This document shows, piece by piece, positions 8,345 through 17,013 of a DNA stretch of 64,000 nucleotides (positions are counted from its first letter, which is position 1; each line of letters starts with the position of its first letter). Position numbers and translations under genes: made by a program. Under the pieces are notes generated by a model. The model made no database searches. It saw only the letters and a list, made by a program, of their open reading frames with translations, and had not been told where the DNA came from. This stretch comes from Gudongella sp034006985 (lineage in GTDB: Bacteria > Bacillota > Clostridia > Tissierellales > Tissierellaceae): the NCBI GenBank assembly GCA_034006985.1, contig JAVERT010000015.1, positions 1 to 64,000 of the forward strand, read 5' to 3'.

Positions 8345-9574
8345 ATGGAAAGATCATTAGATTACAAAAGATATAAAATACTTTGGGCTGCGACTAGTAT
8401 AAATTTTATATCAGGATTGATATATATGTGGAGTGTAATCAGTAAATCTCTAATAGAAGATCTGGGATTTACAAGTAAGCAAGCATCACTACCATATACG
8501 ACTTTCACAATTTCATTTGTAATAGCAATGATTATATTTGGTAAGATGCAAGATAAAAAAGGACCAAGACTAGTTGCGACAATTGGATCTATTCTAATGG
8601 GTTCAGGATTGATTTTATCAGGTTTATTTACTCAATCAGGGATACTAGTACTGACTATGGGAATAATAGCTGGAGCAGGGGTTGGCATCTTAACTGTATG
8701 CACTTCGCCACCTGTAGTAAAATGGTTTCCACCTGAGAAAAAAGGTATGGTTACAGGTATTGTGGTTGCAGGAGCTGGACTTTCGGCTACAATGTATTCG
8801 CCATTAGCAAATTATTTGATAAAAAACATAGGAGTTAGCAAAACATTTATATACATAGGAATAATAGCATTAATTGTATCATTTATTTTATCGCAGTTTA
8901 TAAAAAATCCAAACCCAGGCGAAGTTGAATCTGGTGGAATAAAAGAGATTAAAAGAAAATCCAAAGTATCAGTAGATTGTGATTGGAAAGAAATGTTGCA
9001 CTCAACATACTTTTATAAACTTTGGATAATGCTAGCATTCTCATCCTCAGCAGGACTTATGATAATAGGACATATAACAAACATCGCAAAAGTACAGGCT
9101 AACTGGCAAGGTGGATTTAAATTAGTAATTATTATATCGATATTTAATACATTAGGAAGAATATTAGGGGGCAGCTTTTCTGATAAAATTGGAAGATTAA
9201 ACCTCATGAAAATAATTTTTACAATGCAAACTATAAACATGTTCGCCTTTTCATATTATAGGGATCCCGTAAGTCTAGGATTTGGGGTAGGTATGGCAGG
9301 ACTTTGTTATGGGGCAGCTTTCCCAGTTTTTCCATCGGCAATCACTGACCTATATGGATTGAAAAATTTCGGAATAAACTACGGTTTAGTGTTTTCGGGA
9401 TGGGGAATGGGAGGAATTATAGGCCCCATGATAGCAGCTTCTATATTTGATGTGGTCGGAAATTACAATGCATCTTACCTTGTAGCTGCGGGCTTACTAG
9501 TAGTATCAATAGCGATTGCCTTTACCTTTAATCCTGCAGGAGAGAAGAATCTTAGATTAGCAAAAGCAGAATAG
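8345..9574 (+). CDS. MFS transporter of the oxalate/formate antiporter (OFA) group
   Basis: A 409-residue permease with 12 predicted membrane segments. The family marks include GKMQDKKGPRLVATIGS in the loop after segment 2, GVGILTVCTSPPVVKWFPPEKKG around residue 117, and SDKIGRLNLM after segment 8. OFA-group proteins move small carboxylates, often as substrate/product exchangers. It heads the operon buk-ptb-aminotransferase-oxidoreductase and sits directly behind an operator, so uptake of a 2-oxoacid or amino acid derivative, or export of the resulting short-chain acid, is a reasonable inference. The ATG follows AAAAGGAG. Confidence 0.8.
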   Translation: MERSLDYKRYKILWAATSINFISGLIYMWSVISKSLIEDLGFTSKQASLPYTTFTISFVIAMIIFGKMQDKKGPRLVATIGSILMGSGLILSGLFTQSGILVLTMGIIAGAGVGILTVCTSPPVVKWFPPEKKGMVTGIVVAGAGLSATMYSPLANYLIKNIGVSKTFIYIGIIALIVSFILSQFIKNPNPGEVESGGIKEIKRKSKVSVDCDWKEMLHSTYFYKLWIMLAFSSSAGLMIIGHITNIAKVQANWQGGFKLVIIISIFNTLGRILGGSFSDKIGRLNLMKIIFTMQTINMFAFSYYRDPVSLGFGVGMAGLCYGAAFPVFPSAITDLYGLKNFGINYGLVFSGWGMGGIIGPMIAASIFDVVGNYNASYLVAAGLLVVSIAIAFTFNPAGEKNLRLAKAE

Positions 9575-9601
9575 AAATTATTGAATAATAAGGAGGTCAT
9601 T

Positions 9602-10663
9602 ATGAAAATTTTAGTTATAAATCCGGGAGGAACTTCTACAAAAATTGCTCTTTTTCAAGAAGAAGAACAGATATTTAGTAAAAATATAAGCCATACTCAG
9701 GCAGACTTAAATGATTTTAAAACAGTCTTTGATCAGTTTACATACAGAAAAGAATTAATAGTTGATGCTCTGCAAGAAAATGATTACAAGTTGAGTGAGT
9801 TGGATTGTGTTGTAGGTAGAGGGGGATTAATGAAACCAATAGCAGGTGGAGTATACCCTGTAAATGATAGGATGATTGAGGATTTAAGAAATGCTATTAA
9901 CGGGGAGCACGCATCTAACCTAGGAGCAGTGCTTGCAAAGAATATTGGAGATGAATATAGTATACCATCATTTGTAGTAGATCCTGTTTCAGTTGATGAA
10001 TTTGAAGATGTTTCAAGAATTACAGGTATATCTGATATTGAAAAAGCTAGTTGGTTGCATGCATTAAACCACAAAGCCGTTTGTAGAAAAACTGCTGAGA
10101 AGTTAGGAGGAGATTATAAAGATTTTAACTTTATAGTGGCACATCTGGGCTCGGGGATTTCAATAGTTGCTCATAAAAATGGAAATATGATTGATGGAAG
10201 TGGTGGAAGATCCGATGGACCTTTCTCTCCAGAGAGAAGTGGAGGACTTTTAGCATATCCACTAATTAAACTTTGCTATTCAGGAAAATATACTGAAAGT
10301 GAAATGGTCAACAAAGTTAGCAATATCGGCGGTATGTATGACTACTTAGGAACTAAAGATATGATTGAAATAGAAGAAAGAATTAAGAAGGGCGATGAAA
10401 AAGCTAGTCTAATAATGGATGTATTTATATACCAGATATCAAAAGAAATTGCTATGTATGGTGCAAGTCTATGTGGGAAAGTAGACAGGATTATCCTAAC
10501 TGGTGGAATTGCTTTTTCAGAATTAGTTACTAGAGGAGTTATGGATAGAGTTTCATATCTTGCACCAGTTGAGATTATAGCAGGTGAAAAAGAAATGGAA
10601 GCTCTAGCCTTAGGAGCAATAAGAGTATTTGAAAAGAGAGAAGCGACTAAAATATACATTTAA
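9602..10663 (+). CDS. buk: Butyrate kinase family (short/branched-chain carboxylate kinase)
   Basis: A 353-residue ASKHA-fold kinase that converts acyl phosphate plus ADP to the free acid plus ATP. It shows the phosphate-binding start NPGGTSTK (residues 7-14), the second phosphate motif AHLGSGIS near 180, GGRSDGPFSPERSGG near 200, and the C-terminal adenosine motif RIILTGGIA. These fit butyrate/branched-chain fatty acid kinases rather than acetate kinase. With the adjacent ptb it would form the ATP-yielding step of the island. The start at 9602 follows AAGGAGG; an upstream start would swallow that site. Confidence 0.9.
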   Translation: MKILVINPGGTSTKIALFQEEEQIFSKNISHTQADLNDFKTVFDQFTYRKELIVDALQENDYKLSELDCVVGRGGLMKPIAGGVYPVNDRMIEDLRNAINGEHASNLGAVLAKNIGDEYSIPSFVVDPVSVDEFEDVSRITGISDIEKASWLHALNHKAVCRKTAEKLGGDYKDFNFIVAHLGSGISIVAHKNGNMIDGSGGRSDGPFSPERSGGLLAYPLIKLCYSGKYTESEMVNKVSNIGGMYDYLGTKDMIEIEERIKKGDEKASLIMDVFIYQISKEIAMYGASLCGKVDRIILTGGIAFSELVTRGVMDRVSYLAPVEIIAGEKEMEALALGAIRVFEKREATKIYI

Positions 10664-10676
10664 TGGAGGTGGAAAG

Positions 10677-11591
10677 ATGATAAAAAATTTCAATGACCTA
10701 GTAGAAAAAGCTAAGTTGCTCGATAAATTTAAAGTGTGTGTAGCAGCGGCTGAAGACGAAGAGGTTTTAAAAGCAGTAAAACTAGCAATGGATATGGGAT
10801 TTATAGATCCAATATTAGTTGGAGATAAGGACAAAATACAAGAATTAGCAGATAAAATTGGTTTAAAAGATTATGAGCTAGTTCACAGCGACAGTCCAGA
10901 AGAATCAGCATTAGAAGCTGTTAAAATTGTTAGCTCAGGAAGAGCAAGTGTTTTAATGAAAGGCTTTGTAAATACAAGTGTATATCTAAGAGCTGTTTTA
11001 AACAAAGAATTTGGTTTAAGAACTGGGAGATTATTATCACTCTTAGCTGCATATGAAATACCACAATATCATAAGCTTCTTTACTGTACTGATAGTGGAG
11101 TTAATACAAACCCTAACTTAGAACAGAAAAAGGATATTCTTGTAAATTCACTCCTTGCACTTGAAGGTTTTGGATTGCATAATCCTAAAGTAGCAGCTTT
11201 AACAGCCAATGAAACGGTAGATCCAAAGATACAATCTACTGTAGATGCAGGTGCACTAGTAGAGATGGTAGCAAATGGTGAAATTAAAAAATGCATTATT
11301 GAAGGGCCAATAGCTTTTGATGTAGCCTTTGACTCACATGCAGCAGAACATAAAGGCATTGATAGTAAAGTTTCTGGTGATGTTGATCTACTGTTATTCC
11401 CCAATATTGAGACGGGTAATGCACTTGGCAAGTCTTGGTTATTATGGAACGATGCAAAATGGGCAGGAATAATCCTTGGAGCTAGCAGTCCAATAGTTCT
11501 TGGCTCAAGATCAGACACAGCAGAAATAAAAGTAAACTCAATAGCGCTAGCTTGTCTAGCATCTAATAAAAAAATGGAGGTAATGAAATGA
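10677..11591 (+). CDS. ptb: Phosphate butyryltransferase
   Basis: A 304-residue member of the phosphate acetyl/butyryltransferase family, transferring the acyl group from CoA to phosphate. It has the expected VLMKGFVNTS block near residue 96, the TDSGVNTNPNL segment near 139, and the C-terminal VLGSRSDTAEIKVNSIALA. The start at 10677 follows GGAGG; an in-frame start upstream lies inside buk. It is 13 bases after buk and overlaps the aminotransferase by 4 bases. In this context its acyl-CoA is probably the product of the downstream oxidoreductase. Confidence 0.9.
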   Translation: MIKNFNDLVEKAKLLDKFKVCVAAAEDEEVLKAVKLAMDMGFIDPILVGDKDKIQELADKIGLKDYELVHSDSPEESALEAVKIVSSGRASVLMKGFVNTSVYLRAVLNKEFGLRTGRLLSLLAAYEIPQYHKLLYCTDSGVNTNPNLEQKKDILVNSLLALEGFGLHNPKVAALTANETVDPKIQSTVDAGALVEMVANGEIKKCIIEGPIAFDVAFDSHAAEHKGIDSKVSGDVDLLLFPNIETGNALGKSWLLWNDAKWAGIILGASSPIVLGSRSDTAEIKVNSIALACLASNKKMEVMK

Positions 11592-12766
11592 AATTTGCAA
11601 ATCGTATTAATGCATTAAAACCATCAGATATTCGTGAAGCTATGAAATTGATTGCTGCTAATCCAGGAACAATATCATTTGCAGGAGGATTACCAGACCC
11701 AGCTCTTTTCCCAGCTCAAGCTATGAAAGATGCAACAGATAAGATTCTTACAGAAAACCCAAATTTAGCACTACAATATGGATTAACCCTTGGAAATGTC
11801 AATCTAAGAAAGAAAATTGTAGGACTTATGAAAAGAGAAGGCGTAGAAACAACAGTTGACAACATAGCTATTACAACTGGTTCTCAACAAGCAATTACTA
11901 TTGCAGCAATGCTTTTAGTAGAAGATGACAGCGCTATCATCACTGAAAATCCATCATATTTGGGTGCATTTTCAGCATTTAAACCATTCGCAACTGACTA
12001 CATAGGAGTAAACGGCGATAAAGACGGGATGCTAATGGATGAGTTAGAAGAAAAAATTAAAAACAACAAGAATGTAAAACTTATTTATGTAATTCCAAAC
12101 TTTCAGAATCCAACTGGCAGGACTTGGTCATTAGAGAGAAGAAAAGCTCTTCTTGAAATGGCTAGAAAATATGACTTACCTATATTAGAAGATAACGCTT
12201 ATGGAGAAGTTAGATTTGAAGGAGAAAGAATACCTTCAATAAAATCAATGGACACTGAAGGCCGAGTAATTTATTTAGGATCATTCTCAAAAATACTTTC
12301 ACCAGGCCTTAGAGTTGGTTGGGCTTGTGCGGATAAAGAAGTAATCTTAAAATACGAACTTGTAAAGAATGGTTTAGATCTTCAGTCTGCAGAACTTGCT
12401 CAAATGCAAGTTGATGAATTCTTAAACGCTAATGATTTAGATGAGCATATTGCTAAAATCAACAAGGTTTACAAAGAACGAAGAGACTTAATGATAAAAA
12501 CAATTGATGAATCATTTCCAAAAGAAGCCAGGTATTATTATCCAGAAGGCGGAATGTTTATATGGGTGGATCTTCCTTCACATATGAATACAAGAGAACT
12601 TCTAAAAAAAGCAATTGAAAATGGAGTGGGGTTTGTTCCAGGTGGATCATTCTACCCGGGTGGAGACTGCGAATCTTCAATGAGATTAAACTTCTCTACA
12701 ATGCAAAACGATAAAATAGTTGAAGGAATTAAGATACTAGGCACTATATTAAAAGAAAACATTTAG
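11588..12766 (+). CDS. PLP-dependent aminotransferase, class I/II (LysN/aromatic-type)
   Basis: A 392-residue fold-type I aminotransferase. SFAGGLPDPALFP near residue 30, the substrate loop NPSYLGA near 120, NFQNPTGRTWS near 175, and GSFSKILSPGLRVGW with the PLP lysine at about residue 235 place it with the 2-aminoadipate/aromatic/branched-chain group that lacks an N-terminal HTH domain. It would convert the amino acid to the 2-oxoacid used by the next genes. The start overlaps the ptb stop (ATGA). Exact amino donor cannot be read from sequence. Confidence 0.85.
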   Translation: MKFANRINALKPSDIREAMKLIAANPGTISFAGGLPDPALFPAQAMKDATDKILTENPNLALQYGLTLGNVNLRKKIVGLMKREGVETTVDNIAITTGSQQAITIAAMLLVEDDSAIITENPSYLGAFSAFKPFATDYIGVNGDKDGMLMDELEEKIKNNKNVKLIYVIPNFQNPTGRTWSLERRKALLEMARKYDLPILEDNAYGEVRFEGERIPSIKSMDTEGRVIYLGSFSKILSPGLRVGWACADKEVILKYELVKNGLDLQSAELAQMQVDEFLNANDLDEHIAKINKVYKERRDLMIKTIDESFPKEARYYYPEGGMFIWVDLPSHMNTRELLKKAIENGVGFVPGGSFYPGGDCESSMRLNFSTMQNDKIVEGIKILGTILKENI

Positions 12767-12804
12767 TCTCTACTATAAGAATTACTAAAGAGGAGGAAAT
12801 AATA

Positions 12805-13023
12805 ATGGCAGATAAATCAAAAGGAAAAGTAATTACAACACCTGAGAGATGCAAGCAATGTGGCCTATGTGTTGCAGCTTGTCCAGTTGGAGCAATCAGT
12901 TTCGGCACAGAAATAAACTCAGTAGGATATAATTACACAATTATAGATCACGAAAAATGTATTGTTTGTGGAATGTGTTATGTAACTTGCCCAGACTTTG
13001 TATACGAAATTCAAGCAGATTAA
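12805..13023 (+). CDS. 2-oxoacid:ferredoxin oxidoreductase delta subunit (2[4Fe-4S])
   Basis: A 72-residue ferredoxin-like subunit with two complete cluster motifs: Cys16-x2-Cys-x2-Cys-x3-Cys26-Pro and Cys52-x2-Cys-x2-Cys-x3-Cys62-Pro. It transfers electrons from the thiamine pyrophosphate site to external ferredoxin. It is directly followed by the alpha, beta and gamma genes, the common order of KOR/VOR-type enzymes. Confidence 0.88.
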   Translation: MADKSKGKVITTPERCKQCGLCVAACPVGAISFGTEINSVGYNYTIIDHEKCIVCGMCYVTCPDFVYEIQAD

Positions 13024-13045
13024 TCGAGAATAGAGGAGGTTGACC

Positions 13046-14104
13046 ATGGCAGATATGATTAAAGGAAATGAAGCTATTGCTGAAGCAGCTATAAGAGCAG
13101 GAGCTAGACTATATGCAGGATACCCAATAACACCATCGACAGAGATAATGGAACATATGTCTTGGAGAATGGCAGAGGTTGGGGGTACATTTATACAAGC
13201 TGAATCTGAAATTGCAGGAATAAATATGATTATTGGTGGAGCTGCATGTGGAGTAAGATGTATAACGGCATCATCAGGACCTGGAATGAGCTTAAAACAA
13301 GAAGGTATGACAACATTGTCAGACGAGCAACTACCAGCAGTGGTTATAAACACTGTAAGATACGGTAATGGTATTGGTACACTACTTTCAGCTCAAGGTG
13401 ATTACTTAAGAGAAACAAGAGGCGGAGGAAATGGAGACTATAGAGTTATTGTACTATGTCCAGAGGGAATTCAAGAGGCTGTAGATCTTACAGTTTTAGC
13501 ATTTGACCTAGCTGAGAAATATAGAATGGTATGTATGCTTATGACTGAAGGTGCATTAGCTCAAATGATGGAGCCAGCAGAGCTTCCTGAAATGAGAGAG
13601 TCAACCAGATTCCCTTGGGGATTTGATGGTAAATATACAAATAAGAAAATTGGTATATTTGATAGAAATTCTATGACAGAAGCAGTAGAATTAAACGCAA
13701 AATACGCTGCAGTTAAAGAAAATGAGCAAAGATGGGAATCAAACTTTGTAGAAGATGCTGACTATGTATTTGTTGCTTTTGGATTAGCAGGAAGATCTAC
13801 AATTGGAGCAGTTGAAGAGTTGAGAGCAGAAGACCATAAGGTAGGATATATAAGACCAATCACAGTTTGGCCCTTTCCAGAAAAAGCTTTTAGAGAAGTG
13901 AATAAGGATGTAAAAGGATTTATATCAGTTGAAGCAAATGCAACTGGACAATTGGTGGAGGATATTGCCTTAACTGCTAAGAAGGTTTGCGAAAACAATG
14001 TACCAGTATTTTGTAAACCACATGTTTATGGAATACCTTCAATTAGAGCTATCAAAGAGGACTTTATGAAGGTAATAGCTGGTGAAATGAAGGAGGTATA
14101 CTAA
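13046..14104 (+). CDS. 2-oxoacid:ferredoxin oxidoreductase alpha subunit (VOR/KOR type)
   Basis: A 352-residue subunit carrying the pyrimidine-binding domain (KGNEAIAEAAIRAGARLYAGYPITPSTEI at the start, with GEN-like ASSGPGMSLKQEG near 85) and a C-terminal swivel domain. The YPITPS motif is the family hallmark. It binds thiamine pyrophosphate together with the beta subunit. The start at 13046 has GGAGG at a good distance; a TTG two codons earlier is worse. Substrate class (branched-chain, aromatic or 2-oxoglutarate) is not decided by sequence alone. The butyrate-kinase partners favour branched-chain 2-oxoacids. Confidence 0.88.
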   Translation: MADMIKGNEAIAEAAIRAGARLYAGYPITPSTEIMEHMSWRMAEVGGTFIQAESEIAGINMIIGGAACGVRCITASSGPGMSLKQEGMTTLSDEQLPAVVINTVRYGNGIGTLLSAQGDYLRETRGGGNGDYRVIVLCPEGIQEAVDLTVLAFDLAEKYRMVCMLMTEGALAQMMEPAELPEMRESTRFPWGFDGKYTNKKIGIFDRNSMTEAVELNAKYAAVKENEQRWESNFVEDADYVFVAFGLAGRSTIGAVEELRAEDHKVGYIRPITVWPFPEKAFREVNKDVKGFISVEANATGQLVEDIALTAKKVCENNVPVFCKPHVYGIPSIRAIKEDFMKVIAGEMKEVY

Positions 14105-14844
14105 TGGCAGTTGCGAGAAAAGTACCCGAATTAGTTAATAGACCCAATGGATTTTGTCCAGGATGTGGTCATGGTATAGTAACAAGACTTATTGCAGAGT
14201 GTCTTGAAGAACTTGGTCAAGATAAAAATGTAATATTTCCAATAGGAGTAGGTTGTTCAAGCCTTTTAGGAGGAGTAATTGAAGCAGACAGACTCCATTG
14301 TTCACATGGTCGTGTAGGTGCAGTTGCTACAGCTATAAAAAGAGTTAATCCAGACAATTTAGTTGTTGTATATCAAGGAGATGGAGATGCTTACAGTATA
14401 GGAATTGGAGAGACAACAAGTGCTGCTTATAGAAATGAAAACTTTACAGCTATAATTATAAACAACACAAACTATGGAATGACTGGTGGACAAATGTCAA
14501 ATACTACTATGCCAGGTCAAAAAACTGCAACAAGTGTTTATGGTAGAGATTGTGCCGTAACTGGTATGCCATTAAGATTTCCAGAATTAGTAGCATCTCA
14601 GTTCTCTCCGGCTTATGCGGCTAGAGGAAGTGTAGATAAGCCAGCTAATATAAATAAATTAAAAAAATACATTAAAAATGCCTTAGAAGCACAAATGAAC
14701 AAAGAAGGCTATTCAGTAGTAGAAGTACTTTCACCATGTCCAACAAACTGGGGAACTAATGCTCTAGATTCTATGAAAAGGATAGTTGAAGAATTAATTC
14801 CATACTTCCCATTAGGGGAATTCAAATCTAGGGAGGCGAAATAG
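14104..14844 (+). CDS. 2-oxoacid:ferredoxin oxidoreductase beta subunit
   Basis: A 246-residue TPP-binding subunit. FCPGCGHG at residues 17-24 gives cluster-ligand cysteines, GVGCSS near 49 adds another, and QGDGDAYSIG near 95 with the following NN pair forms the magnesium-TPP motif. Length fits the short beta subunits of KOR/VOR enzymes. It overlaps the alpha stop by one base, so translation is probably coupled. Confidence 0.9.
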   Translation: MAVARKVPELVNRPNGFCPGCGHGIVTRLIAECLEELGQDKNVIFPIGVGCSSLLGGVIEADRLHCSHGRVGAVATAIKRVNPDNLVVVYQGDGDAYSIGIGETTSAAYRNENFTAIIINNTNYGMTGGQMSNTTMPGQKTATSVYGRDCAVTGMPLRFPELVASQFSPAYAARGSVDKPANINKLKKYIKNALEAQMNKEGYSVVEVLSPCPTNWGTNALDSMKRIVEELIPYFPLGEFKSREAK

Positions 14845-15381
14845 ATGAAAGAGATTGTATTTGCAGGTTTAGGAGGACAAGGAGTACTTACTGCAGGTTT
14901 ATTGATGTCACAGATGGCTCTTTTCAAAGGCTATAAGGCAACCTGGTCACCACAGTATGGCTCAGCTATGAGAGGTGGTACAGCAAACTGTACAGTTAAA
15001 TTTGGAGAAGGAAAAGTACATAATCCTTCATTAGATCAGCCTGACATAGTACTAGCAATGAATGTAACAGCATATAAGCAATTTATACCACTGGTTAAAC
15101 CAGGTGGAACAATTGTAGTCAATACAGATATGGTTGATCCAGCCTTAAATGATAGAGATGATATAAAAATTATTGCAGTGCCTTGTATGTCAATGGCTCA
15201 AGAATTAGGTCATGCTCAAGGAGCAAATATTATAATGGCCGGTGTAATTGTTAAAGAGACAGGATATTTCACAGAAGAAGAAGCTTTGAGCGGAATGAAC
15301 GACATGTTTAGGAAAAAAGGAAAAGAAAAGTACGAAGAAGCAAATACAAAAGCTTTAAAGTTGGGTTATAGCTTCTCATAA
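14845..15381 (+). CDS. 2-oxoacid:ferredoxin oxidoreductase gamma subunit
   Basis: A 178-residue subunit with the family start FAGLGGQGVLTAG and WSPQYGSAMRGGTANC near residue 34. It completes the four-subunit enzyme and abuts the beta gene with no gap. The gene is the last of the operon that begins at the MFS transporter; a hairpin and a new operator follow. Confidence 0.9.
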   Translation: MKEIVFAGLGGQGVLTAGLLMSQMALFKGYKATWSPQYGSAMRGGTANCTVKFGEGKVHNPSLDQPDIVLAMNVTAYKQFIPLVKPGGTIVVNTDMVDPALNDRDDIKIIAVPCMSMAQELGHAQGANIIMAGVIVKETGYFTEEEALSGMNDMFRKKGKEKYEEANTKALKLGYSFS

Positions 15382-15393
15382 TTTTTAGCATCC

Positions 15394-15426
15394 ATATAAA
15401 GCTAGGGAAAAGCTCTAGCTTTATAT
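15394..15426. terminator. Hairpin after the oxidoreductase operon
   Basis: ATATAAAGCTAG at 15394-15405 pairs perfectly with CTAGCTTTATAT at 15415-15426. There is no long T-run after it, so termination may be partial. It lies directly before the third operator. Confidence 0.5.
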
Positions 15427-15439
15427 AAGACCTTAATAA

Positions 15440-15454
15440 CGGAACATCGTTCCG
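15440..15454. promoter_or_regulatory. IclR-type operator 3
   Basis: CGGAACATCGTTCCG, a 15-base palindrome identical to the reverse complement of operator 2. It lies 30 bases before the permease start and would give the permease its own controlled transcription. Confidence 0.8.
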
Positions 15455-15483
15455 AAAATACTCTAATGAAAGCGAGTGATCTT

Positions 15484-16815
15484 ATGTCTAATAATACAAG
15501 TAATGCCATACTTGGTCGAGGCGATTTAGTAGCAATGGCAATTGGTAATGTAATAGGTGGAGGGATAATGTCTCTTCTTGGAATCGCCATTGGTCTTACA
15601 GGAAAATCTATAGTTATAGCTTTAATAATTTGTTCAGTTATGATCCTATTATCATCTTTACCTCAAATTTTTTCATCTGCGACAATTAAAATGAATGGTG
15701 GTTTTTATACACAAGCTTCTCTATTTGGCGGAAAATGGTTTGGAGGGGTATACTCAGTAATATTCATTTCATACTTCTTCAGTGCATCTTTGTATTGTCT
15801 ATCCTTTGCAAGCTATGTTTTGAGTTTTGTTCCAGGTGCTAATGTGAAGCTAGTAGCAATGATAGTTTTAACAATCCTAGTGCTACTTAATTTAAGAGGA
15901 GTTCAAGTAGCGGCTAAAGCTCAATACATAATGGTAATTTTACTTACAGTAGCACTTCTAGCATTTGCTGGATTTGGATTAGGACATATAAAACCAGGAT
16001 TTACTCAGGGGCCTGATTTTTTACTTAATGGTTTTTCAGGAATAATGACAGCAGCAGCTCTTATGAGTTTTGCGACGATTGGTTCCACATTTATTGTAAA
16101 CTTTAGTGGACAGTGTAAAAACCCAACTAAAGATATTCCATTTGCAATAATAGTGAGCACGGTTGTAGTTACTGTTCTATATATTTTAGTTGCAATTGTT
16201 GCGGCGGGTGTACTTCCTATATCAGAGGTAGCCGGAGAAACTTTGGCTAAAACAGCCTTTACAGTTCTGCCCTATCCAATATATCTATTCTTTATTGTAT
16301 TTGGAGCTATGACAGCTTTGATTACTTCATTAAATGCCCTTCTTGGTTGGATAACACCACCAATTGTGCAAGCATGTGAAGATGGTTGGTTTCCTAAGTT
16401 TTTAGCCGCTAAAAATATTAAGTATAACACGCCACATTGGATATTATTAATAATATATGCACTAGCATCTTCAATTATATTGATGGGTTGGGATATTGGA
16501 AGTGTGGCAAATGTAGGGAATTTTTTATCAAATGCAGTAATGACTGTTGTTATAATAGCATTGATTAGAATGCCAGATGTTATTCCAGAGCTATGGGCAC
16601 AATCCAAGTTCCATATAAATGATAGATTATACAAGGTGCTAGCAATGATTGGAGCACTTATGACAATAATATTCTGTTACTACTTGGCAATTGAATTAAC
16701 AAGAGCAGAGATAATAGGAACTTTTGTCTATCTTGCAGTAGCGCTAGTATATCCTGCGCTTAGAATGGCACAGAAAGACACTATTACAATAAATACAAGT
16801 TACGAGGGAGTATAA
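15484..16815 (+). CDS. APC superfamily amino acid permease
   Basis: A permease of about 443 residues with 12 membrane segments. The start of segment 1 reads AMAIGNVIGGGIMSLLGIAIG, the amino acid/polyamine/organocation signature, and FATIGSTFIVNFSGQCKNPTKDIP near residue 205 is the conserved loop region. It is the probable importer of the amino acid degraded by the island. The start is uncertain: the ATG at 15484 has a weak GAGTGAT upstream, while the ATG at 15466 has none. It sits behind the third operator and is the last gene of the regulon. Confidence 0.8.
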   Translation: MSNNTSNAILGRGDLVAMAIGNVIGGGIMSLLGIAIGLTGKSIVIALIICSVMILLSSLPQIFSSATIKMNGGFYTQASLFGGKWFGGVYSVIFISYFFSASLYCLSFASYVLSFVPGANVKLVAMIVLTILVLLNLRGVQVAAKAQYIMVILLTVALLAFAGFGLGHIKPGFTQGPDFLLNGFSGIMTAAALMSFATIGSTFIVNFSGQCKNPTKDIPFAIIVSTVVVTVLYILVAIVAAGVLPISEVAGETLAKTAFTVLPYPIYLFFIVFGAMTALITSLNALLGWITPPIVQACEDGWFPKFLAAKNIKYNTPHWILLIIYALASSIILMGWDIGSVANVGNFLSNAVMTVVIIALIRMPDVIPELWAQSKFHINDRLYKVLAMIGALMTIIFCYYLAIELTRAEIIGTFVYLAVALVYPALRMAQKDTITINTSYEGV

Positions 16816-16827
16816 AAACAATTTACG

Positions 16828-16999
16828 GATTGTAATTAAAAAATCACAATTAAAAAGATAAGATCCCTCGCCAAGCACGGGATGACAAAACTCTGTCATC
16901 CTGAGTGTAACGAAGGATCTTATCTTTAATCTTTCAATTGTGAATTGTAATCTGTGATCTGTGAATTGTTCTCCAATTGTGAAATGTGATTTGTGAACT
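16828..16999. repeat. Intergenic hairpin repeat with TGTGA-type direct repeats
   Basis: The core is a 13-base perfect stem, 16854-16866 with 16915-16927 (AAAGATAAGATCC / GGATCTTATCTTT), enclosing a second stem GGATGACA / TGTCATCC (16880-16887, 16894-16901). The arms can be extended outward imperfectly through AATTGTGA-like sequence. The GTCATCCTGAG...GAAGGATC core is of a type found dispersed in many bacterial genomes. From 16933 to 16999 follow degenerate copies of TTGTGAATTGTGA. It fills the gap between the convergent permease and lpd genes and could end both transcripts. Confidence 0.7.
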
Positions 17000-17013
17000 G
17001 TGAATAATTTTAT

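Noticed and set aside
12919..13353. 144-residue minus-strand frame across ferredoxin and alpha subunit genes
   Set aside because: It lies inside two well-supported plus-strand genes and has no family features.
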